From positions 440,559-504,558 of the forward strand of contig NW_005434630.1 in assembly GCF_000315625.1 (NCBI RefSeq): a stretch of 64,000 nucleotides of DNA. The letters are read 5' to 3'. Shown piece by piece: positions 37,092 through 46,746 of the stretch. The position numbers and the translations under genes are program-made. The notes beneath the pieces were generated by a model, which worked only from the letters and a program-made list of their open reading frames with translations, was not told where the DNA came from and ran no database searches. This stretch comes from Guillardia theta CCMP2712. Lineage: Eukaryota > Cryptophyceae > Pyrenomonadales > Geminigeraceae. Numbering within the stretch: the stretch's first letter is position 1; each line of letters begins with the position of its first letter.

Positions 37092-37733
37092 ATGGAGCGG
37101 GACGCCGAGCAGGCGCAGCGGGAGAAGCAGCTCGCGCGGGACCGGGCGAGGGAGCGGATCGCGGAGATGGAGAACCAGAGCACGGCGGAGGCGCGGATCA
37201 ACCGCTCCTTCGAGCTGTACCCGCTCTCGCGCGACGAGCAGGAGACGTGCGCCGCCCTGCTGGAGCCCTGCAAGCAGACGTCGCTCCTCGTCATGCTTAA
37301 GAAACATAAATTACAGAAACAGATCATCAAGGTTCATGATATCATTGCAAGCTACATCAATTTCATCCTAGACAAATACAATATTCCTCGTGATGAATAC
37401 ACCAGAGAAGATCCCATGATAGGGTTCAAGGGCTGGCCTGATATCCGTAAGACAGAGCCCATGGACCTTGACCACCGGTTGCTTGATGGGCATGAGCTCG
37501 ACCACGCCGTTGTCCCTGTTCCACTGCATGGCCTCGAGGTTCTTCATGAAGGGCTCGTCGAAGGAGAAGTACTCGAGGTTGAGCTCGAGGTTCTGGTTCG
37601 CCTGGTGCTCGGCCATAATTTTAGCCAGGCGCTGATATGCATAAATGTAGGTAGTATTTCCGGTAGAAGAGTAAGTTCCAACTGGACAGTAAGTGGTGTA
37701 GAAACCGGCATCAGCCTTCACATGCCTCATTAG
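37092..37733 (+). CDS. Chimeric ORF of unknown function
   Basis: An ATG-initiated ORF of 213 residues. The first 70 codons are very GC-rich and encode a charged helix (REKQLARDRARERIAEMENQ) and ELYPLSRDEQETCAALLEP. From about 37297 base composition changes sharply to AT-rich while the frame continues (KKHKLQKQIIKVHDIIASYI, YNIPRDEYTREDP). Beyond about 37435 the reverse strand looks more protein-like than this one. I do not recognise a family. The mosaic composition suggests joined pieces, so whether any product is made is doubtful. Confidence 0.35.
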   Translation: MERDAEQAQREKQLARDRARERIAEMENQSTAEARINRSFELYPLSRDEQETCAALLEPCKQTSLLVMLKKHKLQKQIIKVHDIIASYINFILDKYNIPRDEYTREDPMIGFKGWPDIRKTEPMDLDHRLLDGHELDHAVVPVPLHGLEVLHEGLVEGEVLEVELEVLVRLVLGHNFSQALICINVGSISGRRVSSNWTVSGVETGISLHMPH

Positions 37734-37790
37734 CAGTATGCACGCCAAGACGAAGATAAAGGTCCTCCGCCCCAACATCATCCCCGACAC
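37368..37790 (-). CDS. Signal-peptide ORF, start of a Cys-rich surface protein fused to unrelated sequence
   Basis: A 140-residue ORF overlaps the previous one on the opposite strand. It begins with a good signal peptide (RRTFIFVLACILLMRHVKA) and a GCC2-like piece (CPVGTYSSTGNTT), matching the Cys-rich family found elsewhere in this region. It then continues with GC-rich sequence (NLELNLEYFSFDEPFMKNLE) of another character. It looks like a real 5' end of a surface-protein gene joined to foreign sequence near 37620. Confidence 0.4.
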   Translation of the reverse strand: MSGMMLGRRTFIFVLACILLMRHVKADAGFYTTYCPVGTYSSTGNTTYIYAYQRLAKIMAEHQANQNLELNLEYFSFDEPFMKNLEAMQWNRDNGVVELMPIKQPVVKVHGLCLTDIRPALEPYHGIFSGVFITRNIVFV

Positions 37791-38107
37791 TTGCAGTTCC
37801 CCAGCACTAACACTCTGAATACAACTGATATGTGTTAAGCACGCGACGTGCCCAGGCGAAACAGGTAGAGTTTAGGGTAGAGCGAGGGATGGGTAGAGCG
37901 CAGGGTAGAGCGAGGGATGGGTAGAGCGCAAGGTAGAGCGAGGGATGGGTAGAGCGCAAGGTAGAGCGAGGGATGGGTAGCGCGCAAGGTAGAGCGAGGA
38001 GGAAGGACCGAGCAAGTCGGAAGGCAAAGCCTTCAATCAGGGGATTGAACTAACGGGAGTAACGGGAGCGAATTTGATGCTTCGTTGGTGGGCGGGCGTA
38101 TTAGAAA
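37791..38107. other. Intergenic with minisatellite
   Basis: This stretch separates the divergent signal-peptide ORF (-) and the LamG ORF (+). It contains the 28-base repeat listed separately. I see no gene. Confidence 0.4.
37875..38003. repeat. 28-base minisatellite, about 4.5 copies
   Basis: The unit contains gtagagcgagggatgggtag followed by agcgca. Copies differ at one or two positions. It sits between two divergent surface-protein fragments. Confidence 0.9.
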
Positions 38108-41100
38108 GTGACTCGACCCTCAAATTCCAATGTGGCCTTTGTTCAAGGTGATACGTCAACTAAGGTAACTTTCCCTTTGGGAAGCATTCCAAGCATATTT
38201 ACGATATGTACAATTGCGCGGCATATTGCAAATGGGACATACGGTCGAATCTTTCAAGGCAACACTATCAATTGGCTACATGGGTGGTGGTTTGAAGAAC
38301 CCGGAAATGGATATTCCATATACGATGACACTAGTACCAAATACATCAAAAATGGGGTTGCACATTATAATGGGTGGATGACAGAGTTTAATGCTTCACT
38401 TTTCAGCACTCATGATCATTGGATGATATTTTGTGGACAGAATAATGCTATACATCCGAAGAACATCAAAGCTGCAGAGATTAGTTCTGGCTATGTGATT
38501 TATGATGTAGGCACTGCAGACGGTGGATCGGGAAACACACAACTAGTCATTAACACTGGTGTATATCCCCAGGAAGTAAGTGATTTCAAAATGTCACAGG
38601 TTTACATATGGGATCAGACGTTAACATCCGACGAGATGGACAATGTGATGTATGCGATGATGCATTACCTGGACACAGGAAAGTCTCTCAAAACGTTGGA
38701 GTCGGCCAGCATTGCGCCGATATTTGGATGCTCGGCTTGTCCTGGTAACTATACTACAGTTGCCATGGGCTCATCGCTTTCACAGTGTGCATGCCTGGCT
38801 GGGTATTACGATGATGGATCTGGCACTTCAACCTGCTTGCAATGCCCTGCATTGACATCTTCATCCTTTGGTTCCACCTCATTAAGTCAGTGCGTGTGTA
38901 TACATGGCTATTACGATGATGGAACTGGCATTCGCACATGCCTCCGCTGCCCCCACTTGACTACCACGAGGTCTGTCGGGGCGACTTCGCTCAGTCAGTG
39001 CGTCCCGTACGCCCCCCTCGTCAGCTACCAGTTCGAGGACCCAAACAACCTCGGGTATGACAGCTCTGGGAATGGGTATAATGCAACCAACTACGGAGCA
39101 ACGCAAGGCCCAGGGAGGAGGGGAGATGGGGCGGCAAAGTTTAGCGCGGCTGATACAGAGCAGTACATGACAATGCCCAATAAGATTGATTTCGGGATCA
39201 TTCAACAAAGCACAGGTTTAACAGTGGCTTTTTGGGGCTATATGACTACATTCTCTTCCATGTATGCAAGGTTCATCGATTTTGGTGGAGGACCAAACAA
39301 TGAGAGCTTAGCAATATACCCCAACGGGGCAGCAACTGCGCCATTAACTTTCGCTGTGCTTGATGGCGCTACCCCGATTAACATCTCGTATGACTGGATT
39401 CCGCAATACTGGCACCACATTGCATTATCCATAAATCCCAATGATGGGTCGACGGATCAAAACAAGATTTCGATATGGATAGACGGTTTGCTGGTCTGTA
39501 ATGCTTGTCAGCAAGGTCTACTCAGTTCAGTAACTACAGTATCATCTCGTCAATGGTACATTGCAAAAGCGAACAGAGCAAATGGAAAGACAGATGGTTC
39601 AATCGATGATTTCCGTATATACAACTACCCCTTCACCCAATTCGACGTCGAGCAGCACTACCTTCCCCTCTACTACCCCACCGGCTGCCTCTCGCAGTCC
39701 TACAACCCGAATGCCCTCTTCGCGTTCTACCCGGAGTTGGTGGCGAGTGCCAATTTCCCAGGGGTGGCGAACCTCAATGCCGCGGTCAGCTCCCCTCTCA
39801 CCACCTTCGACGACGCATTCCGGCAGTTGGTTGCAAGTGACAAGTACGGGACGATCGTCTGGGTCTGTTATGATTGCGACTTGGCACACTGGCTCACGTT
39901 CTATAAGCGTATACTCCCTGTTGATCCGGACTGGAGCATGTCCCAGCAGTTTCTGTATCGCTGGATCGCGGACAGGAACACGCCGAATATTCATGTCAAG
40001 TTCTATACCAACGAGGCGGACTACCTCGCCGATAACTCGGCTACCTTGTTCGATCCGAGCTACTTCTCCATGACCTACGCCACAATCAGCACAAGTCCAA
40101 GTGTGGCGCCTACGGTGATCGATAGCAGCTATTCATACCTCACGTTTACGCATGTGAATGGTACGAGAACCAACTATTCCGTTACATTTCCCCAAGATAC
40201 CGTGATTGATTACCTTATCATCGGGGGAGGTGGTGGTGGTGGGGCAAATGGAGGTGGAGGTGGAGGAGCTGGTGGATTAATCTACAAAACTGGTGTTTTG
40301 GTCAAGAAAGGAACGTAAGCTGTAGTTGTTGGTGCTGGGGGATCTGGATCACGGATAAATGATGCTTACAGCCAAGCGTCGTCAGGTCAGCAATCGTCTT
40401 TCAATGGAGACATTGCAGTGGGTGGAGGGTACGGAGGAACACGGGAGGTATCTTCAGGAGCTAATGGTGGCAGTGGTGGAGGAGGATCGAATTTAGGATT
40501 TGAAACTGCTGGTAATGGAAATTCGGGTCAGGGAAACAGTGGGGGAGCTGCTTTCGAGAGTTCTTGTGCTAGTGCGGGAGGCGGAGGCGGAAGTGCAGGC
40601 GGAGTTGGAACTCGAGCGAGTAGCAATCAAGGTGGAAATGGTGGTCCAGGACTGGCTGTGAGTATCACAGGGTCATCGGATGTCTATGCTGGAGGTGGTA
40701 GTGGCGGAGCCACTTGTACGCAGGCTGGTCAAAACGGGATGGCGGGGAAGATGGATCGGGGAGTTCCAACTATGGTGGTGGGGGCGGGGGTGCGGAGGTA
40801 CCGGGTCGTATGTGATTGGACCCGCAGGTGATGACGGTCAACCAGGTGTCGTCATCCTCCGTTACCGCACGAATCACGAGGCCGTGTGTTTTTACTTGTT
40901 GAAGGATTGTCAGAGGTGTCAGGATGGGTTTCAGACGAATCAATCCCTCGCAACAAATCAGTCTCAATGCGTTTACATGGATTTTGTGCATCCCTGGTGT
41001 CCAGTTGGATTTTATTCATCCACGGGGTTTCAGGAAGCTCAAGATCAACGTTGCAATGGTCGTTGTCCTCAGGCATGGTATGGTAATACTTCGCAAAGTC

Positions 41101-41888
41101 CTTTTGGAGGTTTAGATCGTTCACTCACAGCTACCTATGGACAACATTTATTTATGGCTAGTGGTTCTAAAGTTTGGTTGCGAGTAAATTTTTCAGATAT
41201 CGTTACCATTACAAATGTTCGATGGTGGCCTAGAACGGACTATCCTATGTGGGCAAGTGGTGAAATCTGGCTTGGAAATATATCGATGGAACCAACGCTT
41301 AATGAAAGATGTGGTACTCGCAGGTATGGGACTTACTTCAAGGACGGTTACACCGTTGCTACTGTGAATTGCGATGTCAGCGCGATGTATGGATGGATTG
41401 ACGCAAATCCACCGTACTCATACGCTGCAGGCGCATGGTTAGAAATAGCAGAGATCGCATTCTTCGGCGGGTGCAGCCCCTGCCCCGCCGGGACCACCAC
41501 GCTGTTCAACGGGCGGACGGACCCACGTGAATGCTACAAAGTTCAATTGGATACACCACCGTGTTCTAAAGATACATATTCATCTAACGGAACAATGTAC
41601 AACTGGGGATTGATGTGCGGATTATCGAATAACGAAATTTGCAAATCAAGATCGCACGATATTCCAGTCTGGTCAAACACTTATTCATGGAGGCATCCGT
41701 TTACATCTTTGGCAGGGTATATTCCCTACCTAGCTACCTATGAACTTCTTGATACGACCTTGAATTTGACTACATTATCTACAGCGAATGTTCCATATTA
41801 TGTACTTGTAAGATATGGAGGAAAAGCGTTACTCGGAGCAAGAAAGATATGGAAGGCAGAAGCGGAAACATTGCAGACTAAGCGATGA
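38108..41888 (+). pseudogene. Broken gene for a secreted LamG / Cys-rich / Gly-rich / discoidin-like protein
   Basis: The ORF opens at 38108 on a GTG with a stop just upstream and no ATG, so its 5' end is missing. Domains in order: a concanavalin/LamG-like module (38130-38690); Cys-rich repeats (CLAGYYDDGSGTSTCLQCP and CIHGYYDDGTGIRTCLRCP, 38720-39000); a second LamG (39010-39640); a unique block; a Gly-rich domain (40220-40860, VIDYLIIGGGGGGG to DGQPGVVILRY); a Cys-rich unit; and a discoidin-like domain (41100-41460). An in-frame TAA at 40316-40318 sits where the family would have an aromatic codon (KKGT, stop, AVVVGAGG), and two frame changes occur near 40740 and 40795. No introns are evident. 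It probably derives from a cell-surface or matrix protein family. Confidence 0.65.
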
Positions 41889-41976
41889 TGTGATCGACCT
41901 GACACGTAGCTTCCAAACGAATTGTATTTAAATCGATATATTTGTAACTATACATTGGAAAACGCGTGAAGGGCAC

Positions 41977-42826
41977 ATGGAGGTCGTGCGCGTGCGCGTG
42001 AGCCGGCCGTCTGCGTGGTTCCGTGATCCAATGGACGTGGATGACGATAGCGTTGCAGGCTCTCACGTTGTAAAACGTCACGATTATAGCGACAAAGGGA
42101 ATCGGCTATGGATCATCAAGACTGGATTGGTTCAAGTCGGATGTGGTGACGAAGGAACTGACCAACAAAGCAGCTATCGTTTCGAAGATAGATCGTATCA
42201 TAAGTTTGATATGGCAAGGGAAGCGGGTGTACAAGCGCTCTTATCAGCACGAGAATGGGGAGCATGCACGGCGTGAGAAGAAGTACCATATTGGTGCTTA
42301 TTCTGACTCTTTAGAACATTGGTCTGAAATGAACAGGTACAAGCTATACGATATAGAGGGTGAAATAAGAGGACTTGAACTGGATAATGAGAAGGAAATC
42401 ATCACTGAGATTGATCTTCTCATAGATCTGTTGCGGGATGTGATGGTCAAACTCGAGGTGATCAGCGGGCAGTGGGACCTTGCATCGCTTGTATGTAAAA
42501 ATCCAATATCGGCGTTGCCGAGGTTGTATCCCAATGAGGTATTGGGTGAAATGGAGGAGATCGCGATCATGATGATGTATTGCAGGAAGGCTACAATCCT
42601 CATCAAGGAAAACTTCAAGGCTATTTTTGATAAATATCAACATGGGAGTGCCTTGCAGGACAAAATTGAACATTTACAACATTTGTATGACATGGTGATC
42701 AATAATATCGATGTTAAATCCCAGAAGGAGGCAAGAATATGCTTTGATATCAAGTCATTGACGTTCGATCGTGACTTAAACGAGGATAATGTTACTCAGG
42801 CACATGTCTTGTACTTGTTTTTTTAA
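41977..42826 (+). CDS. Unidentified helical ORF in AT-rich DNA
   Basis: The clearest coding part is 42100-42826, reading LDWFKSDVVTKELTNKAAIV, KIDRIISLIWQGKRVYKRSY and then long charged helices (DIEGEIRGLELDNEKEIITE, HGSALQDKIEHLQHLYDMVI). Its start is unclear: no ATG in this frame precedes it, while another frame starts at 41977 with an ATG. The composition is AT-rich, like 41100-41880 and unlike the GC-rich ORF that follows 20 bases later. I do not recognise a family. It may be a fragment. Confidence 0.35.
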
Positions 42827-42846
42827 GAATCTTTCCAACCAATATT

Positions 42847-43728
42847 ATGTATTGTCGCTTCCGCTTCAACGCGGGCTCGCACGTCGGCGCCAACGTCCTC
42901 CCGGTTTCCAGGAAGATGTTCTTCGGCACGACCATGACGGAGTGCCTCCCGGCCCCGGGGCTCAACCGCCAGAGCGGGGAGCAGGGCATCAACCACAAGG
43001 CCATCGAGCTGCTGTCGGACCTGGAAGGGTGCCGGAAAAAGATGAAGGCCGTCCTACGAACCATCCAGCAGGAGTCCATGCAAGCCAAGGCCTCCTTCCA
43101 GTGCATGCCGGTCAACGCCTACGGCGCCCACGAGGAGGGCGACGCCTACCTCTCCGACTTCCGCCGCTACGCCGACTCCAAGTACTGGGCCCCCGAGCCC
43201 CCGGACTTCGTCGGCATCTCCCACGGCTTCACCCGCGGCTTCATCAACGACATCCGCGAGCACAAGCTCTACATCGTCTGCTCCGGCGGCCTGAACTACG
43301 CCTCCCACAACTTCTACAACATGATCCTCGACATCGGCGACCGCGCCACCGCCGCCGAGGTCCATGAGAGCGAGGAGGTCCACTGGCTCCGGAAGGCGTC
43401 GCAGCGCTCCCGCTGCAAGATCATCAACGCCGTCGCCGACGCCTTCGGCCTCGACATCCCCATCCAGCTCGACACCCACGAGCACTCAGCCGAGGGCAGC
43501 CACGTCGCCGCCCCCACCGCCGAGACCCTCCACCACGACATCCAGCGCACCGCCCACGACGTCGTCTCCAACCACGCGGTCAACACCGAGGCCGCGGAGA
43601 ACGGCGTCCTCTGCCCCATGCACCCCTGCGAGGGCATCTGGCTCTTCCAGGGTGCCCATCCTGATAGAAACAACTACAATGGAGGTGGTTATCCAAACGT
43701 ACCGACCGTGACAATCCACATTCAATGA
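42847..43728 (+). CDS. Very GC-rich ORF, unidentified protein of 293 residues
   Basis: An intact ORF with almost every third codon position G or C, in sharp contrast to both flanks. The protein is soluble-looking and His-rich (NAGSHVGANVLPV, ISHGFTRGFINDIREHKLYI, GGLNYASHNFYNMILDIGD, CPMHPCEGIWLFQGAH). I cannot assign a family. The first codons (MYCRF) and the last 20 or so (NNYNGGGYPNVPTVTIHIQ) have the AT-rich composition of the flanks, so the true coding segment is probably a GC-rich insert open at both ends. Transfer from a GC-rich genome or a chimeric insertion is inferred. Confidence 0.45.
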   Translation: MYCRFRFNAGSHVGANVLPVSRKMFFGTTMTECLPAPGLNRQSGEQGINHKAIELLSDLEGCRKKMKAVLRTIQQESMQAKASFQCMPVNAYGAHEEGDAYLSDFRRYADSKYWAPEPPDFVGISHGFTRGFINDIREHKLYIVCSGGLNYASHNFYNMILDIGDRATAAEVHESEEVHWLRKASQRSRCKIINAVADAFGLDIPIQLDTHEHSAEGSHVAAPTAETLHHDIQRTAHDVVSNHAVNTEAAENGVLCPMHPCEGIWLFQGAHPDRNNYNGGGYPNVPTVTIHIQ

Positions 43729-43746
43729 CCGATCAGCCTGTGCACT

Positions 43747-44542
43747 CTAGCCAACATAGATTTGAAATGAATTAGCCATGCTAATATTACCATCACTGAA
43801 ATACCATTGCAACGTAAAGTCATCTACCTGATTTGCCGCGATAAGATCATTCAATAATCGTACAGGGAAAGTTGATCCTGAATCGAAACAGTAACCGAAC
43901 ACTTTGTCTGTTCCGCACAATCCGGAAACCCATTTGCACCGCAAAAGTTTTCAAGATTCACTTCTTTGGTACAAGTACTGCTGACGCCAACATCAAACAA
44001 GAGAAAAGATGACAACCCTGTCAAACCACACAATCACGAGCCCATCGCGGCCCATTGTGAGCAGCTGGAGTCAAGTAAGGCTTACGCTCCATGTTTTCAT
44101 GTTAAGGCGAGCCCTCGAGAGGAATCCAGAAGAAAATATTCAGAGAATTGGGAGTGTTGAACCGCCTTACATGTACCAGAACAAATGCGCTGTAGAGATA
44201 CACGTATCGACCATACAATCCACATGTCATCTTTGTAAATCCAATGACCGTAGGTGTGAACAACCCACAGTACAAGTTAGTGGAATATGAAACAGCATCG
44301 TTTCCTATCCAAACCTCCACCGTGGAACCAGAAAACTCGGTACCACGAGGATAAATCCAGACCTCGTTGATGAGGCGAGGAACATGAAGCAATGACAACA
44401 GTAGCGTTCTTCTCTCTACCTGCTTCCGAGGAATGTATTGAAGAACAGAATCATGGGTTGAACAAAGTCTTGTTGGACTCGACGGACCATCGTTACACGT
44501 TAGTTTGCGCGCATCATCTGCCACGTTGTGAGGGTTTATCAT
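43747..44542 (-). pseudogene. Broken discoidin-like / surface protein fragment
   Basis: On the minus strand, 44542-44102 encodes a beta-rich module (RLINEVWIYPRGTEFSG, STVEVWIGNDAVSYSTNLYC, FTKMTCGLYGRYVYLYS) that resembles the discoidin-like domain at 41190-41460 on the other strand. After a break, 44030-43747 encodes CTKEVNLENFCGANGFPDCA in one frame and FPVRLLNDLIAANQVDDFTL in another. No start codon, signal peptide or introns were found. I infer a second decayed member of the same surface-protein family, inverted relative to the first. Confidence 0.5.
44390..44507 (+). repeat. Dispersed segment, copy 2
   Basis: Related to 30535-30660 in the same orientation, about 13.9 kb away. The two copies bracket the whole disturbed region from 30.5 to 44.5 kb. 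Confidence 0.75.
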
Positions 44543-44774
44543 TCAATGATAGTCTTATTTGGGAAGACAGTGGGAATGTATGAAGCATGCTGTATTTTGA
44601 AAAGAATGTCCCTGGTTGTTCAGAGAAGGACTCTATCACATTGCACAACAAATCTGACAACAACGCAAGCTGAGCGATTTATTAACAATAATCACGAAGG
44701 CTAACGAACTGACATGTAAAGTCAACACCAAGAAGCTTAGACCCTGGTTATTTTCGATCAAACGACGCAGGTTC

Positions 44775-45290
44775 CTAGCATTCACAGTCTGTGTTGCCAG
44801 TCCAAGTCGTCAACTTCTGTACTATGTAGAACAGCAAAGCAAGAAATACAATCACAATGGACTCAGTTCCGCCAAAGACATCCATGCTATCCCTTCCTCT
44901 CCTTCTATTGCCCTGATCATCCTTCCCATTCGTGTCCTGTCCGTCAGGTCCACCGTTCCTTCTCTCTTCCTGCATTTCGACCTGCAGAGGTTGTTTGTCC
45001 CCGTCTCACCAAGACGGCTCACTTGAGCTGTTCAACTTGCGATGTTTAGCTGACAGCAATCGTTTCTCTTGTTGTTGCGTTCACTTCAAAGCAGCTCTCC
45101 CCTCTTCCTTTCCTATGTTCCTCCATGCACCCGCTCCTGGTCCAAGGTTACCACCACCTGCGTCCTTGCCTGCATGGCAGCTATTCTCTCAGTCACGTCC
45201 GTTACAATCCTTGTAACAGCAAATGCAAACCCTCCCCATGCTGCTCCTGGCTGTGGCCATGTCTCCTCCCCCTACGCTTGCTTCGCATCC
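44775..45290 (-). CDS. Probable tail-anchored coiled-coil membrane protein
   Basis: The terminal exon (about 44982-44775) encodes a hydrophilic stretch and then one hydrophobic helix, SIVIVFLALLFYIVQKL, 10 residues from the C-terminus, the layout of a tail-anchored protein. An upstream exon around 45285-45165 encodes FAVTRIVTDVTERIAAMQAR and joins it in phase (cag|gtggtgg donor, ctctgcag acceptor). The 5' end is not resolved. A SNARE-like role is possible but no layer motif is clear. It would diverge from the small gene at 45403. Confidence 0.4.
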
Positions 45291-45402
45291 TCTCCCTTCC
45301 TGTCTTGCGTTTGCAGCTCCGTCTATCTTTCCTCCTTGCTCTCTCCCCTCCTCTCTGACTTGCAACTTTGAAACACGAATTCGTGGGCGAGCACTGAATA
45401 AC

Positions 45403-45690
45403 ATGCGCAAATCCAGTCCTCTGTCACTGTTCCATCTTTCACGATCTTGCTCTAGAAGATTTTCGCCCGAAATGAGCGAGAAGATGATCGAAAGTCCCTG
45501 GGATGTTCGACTCCGTGGGCCGTACAGCACCAACGACAAACTCTTGCAAGTGATAGGGTGAGTCGGCCGGGTGTTTGCTTCTCTAGAGTGATCTCGTTGC
45601 AAGCTATCTAAGGCAGAATCCTGCTTCAATATCAGGCCGACCGATGTGCTACGAGGTTGCGATTATCCCAGCCGCTACCATGACGCTTAA
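45403..45690 (+). CDS. Small protein with mitochondrial-type presequence, 69 residues
   Basis: Two exons, 45403-45557 and 45636-45690, join to 210 bases. The N-terminus MRKSSPLSLFHLSRSCSRRF is rich in Arg and Ser without acidic residues and looks like a mitochondrial (or plastid) targeting presequence. The mature part is short and polar (ESPWDVRLRGPYSTND, VLRGCDYPSRYHDA). I do not recognise the family. A small subunit of an organelle complex is a guess only. The intron is 78 bases. Confidence 0.5.
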
Positions 45691-45772
45691 GTGGTGCGTT
45701 TCAGCCAAGTCAGATCCTGGAGAAGAGGAGGGAGCGCGAGTTTGCTCTTACGCCTGCGTTTGGTCTGGTGAA

Positions 45773-45958
45773 CTAGTCGTTTCCTCCTTCCATTTTCTGC
45801 CTGATTGCAAGTGCTAGACCCCTGAGGACCTCGGAGATAGCTCCTCCAACCACTTTCTCGTCGTTGCTGTCTCCATACTGCAACTGGCCTGCGGAGGACT
45901 GGTGAGAGCGACTCAACCAACGACCTTTCCAGAGTCTTTCTCCCTCCTGCAGTTCCAT
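45773..45958 (-). CDS. C-terminal exons of an unidentified gene
   Basis: Two minus-strand exons joined by a 36-base intron read MELQEGERLWK, then GQLQYGDSNDEKVVGGAISE and VLRGLALAIRQKMEGGND before a stop at 45773. The helical, non-repetitive sequence looks genuine. Upstream, 46000-46260 holds further open pieces (DDADMKPWRIRAGVKAEASR) but I could not connect them in frame. The function is unknown. Confidence 0.35.
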   Translation of the reverse strand: MELQEGERLWKGRWLSRSHQSSAGQLQYGDSNDEKVVGGAISEVLRGLALAIRQKMEGGND

Positions 45959-46746
45959 CCCTCTCCGAGCTGCAACAGTCCTGCTGCCTCATGCTTGTCA
46001 CTCCTCAAACACTTCCTCCTGCTCGCCTCTGCCTTCACTCCCGCACGAATCCTCCAAGGTTTCATGTCCGCATCATCATGACTGTAATCACAGGACGAAT
46101 GTCACAACAATATCACCCCTCTCTCTTGGGACGACGGCACAATCTTCGGCGGACCCCCCGGTCTTCGATTCCAACTTGATCCTCTCTTCCTGCTGATGCC
46201 GACCCCTTGCAGTCTACGACAGCCCAGCCAGGCAGGAGGCAACGCTCTTGCACTGCCTCGTTCATCTAAGGGAAGGACATCATCCCGGCGAGTTTGGCAC
46301 GGGCTACCAGAACTCGGGCTACTGGGCAGGTAGGAGGACGTGGAGGCTGCGCTGAGAGCTGAGGGAGCAGCAGGAGGGGTGACGGAGCATCCGACGATGA
46401 ATCAGGTGTTGATACCCTGATCAGGGCAGTGGTGGCTGACCCGGAAAGATGTAGATGCAGGAGGTCGCACGGACAATGGCGGCAGGGGTAGCAACGGAAC
46501 GGGAACGGGAGGTAGAGAGGAGAGGAGAGGAGAGGAGAGGAGAGGAGAGGACTAGAGGAGGCAGAGATTGTTCGAGGGTCGTAGGGGAGAAGGGAAGGGG
46601 GAGAGCAAGAGCACAGGGAAAGAAGTGGGGGGGGAGGGAGGCAATCTTGTGGTCTCATGCTGTTTGCCATGCCAGCTGCTGGAGCCGCTCGGGAGGGAGT
46701 GGAGCAGCCAGTCCTTCGTCAGGTGAACCCGCACTGCCTCTTGCTC
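45959..46746. other. Poorly resolved region with GGAGA repeat
   Basis: Possible upstream exons of the previous gene lie at 46000-46260 but are not connected. From 46270 to 46746 ORFs are low complexity. An AGGAG pentanucleotide repeat lies at about 46511-46556. I support no gene here. Confidence 0.35.

Noticed and set aside
42847-43728. RtcB-type RNA ligase
   Set aside because: The His-containing motifs looked suggestive, but none of the conserved RtcB active-site motifs is present.
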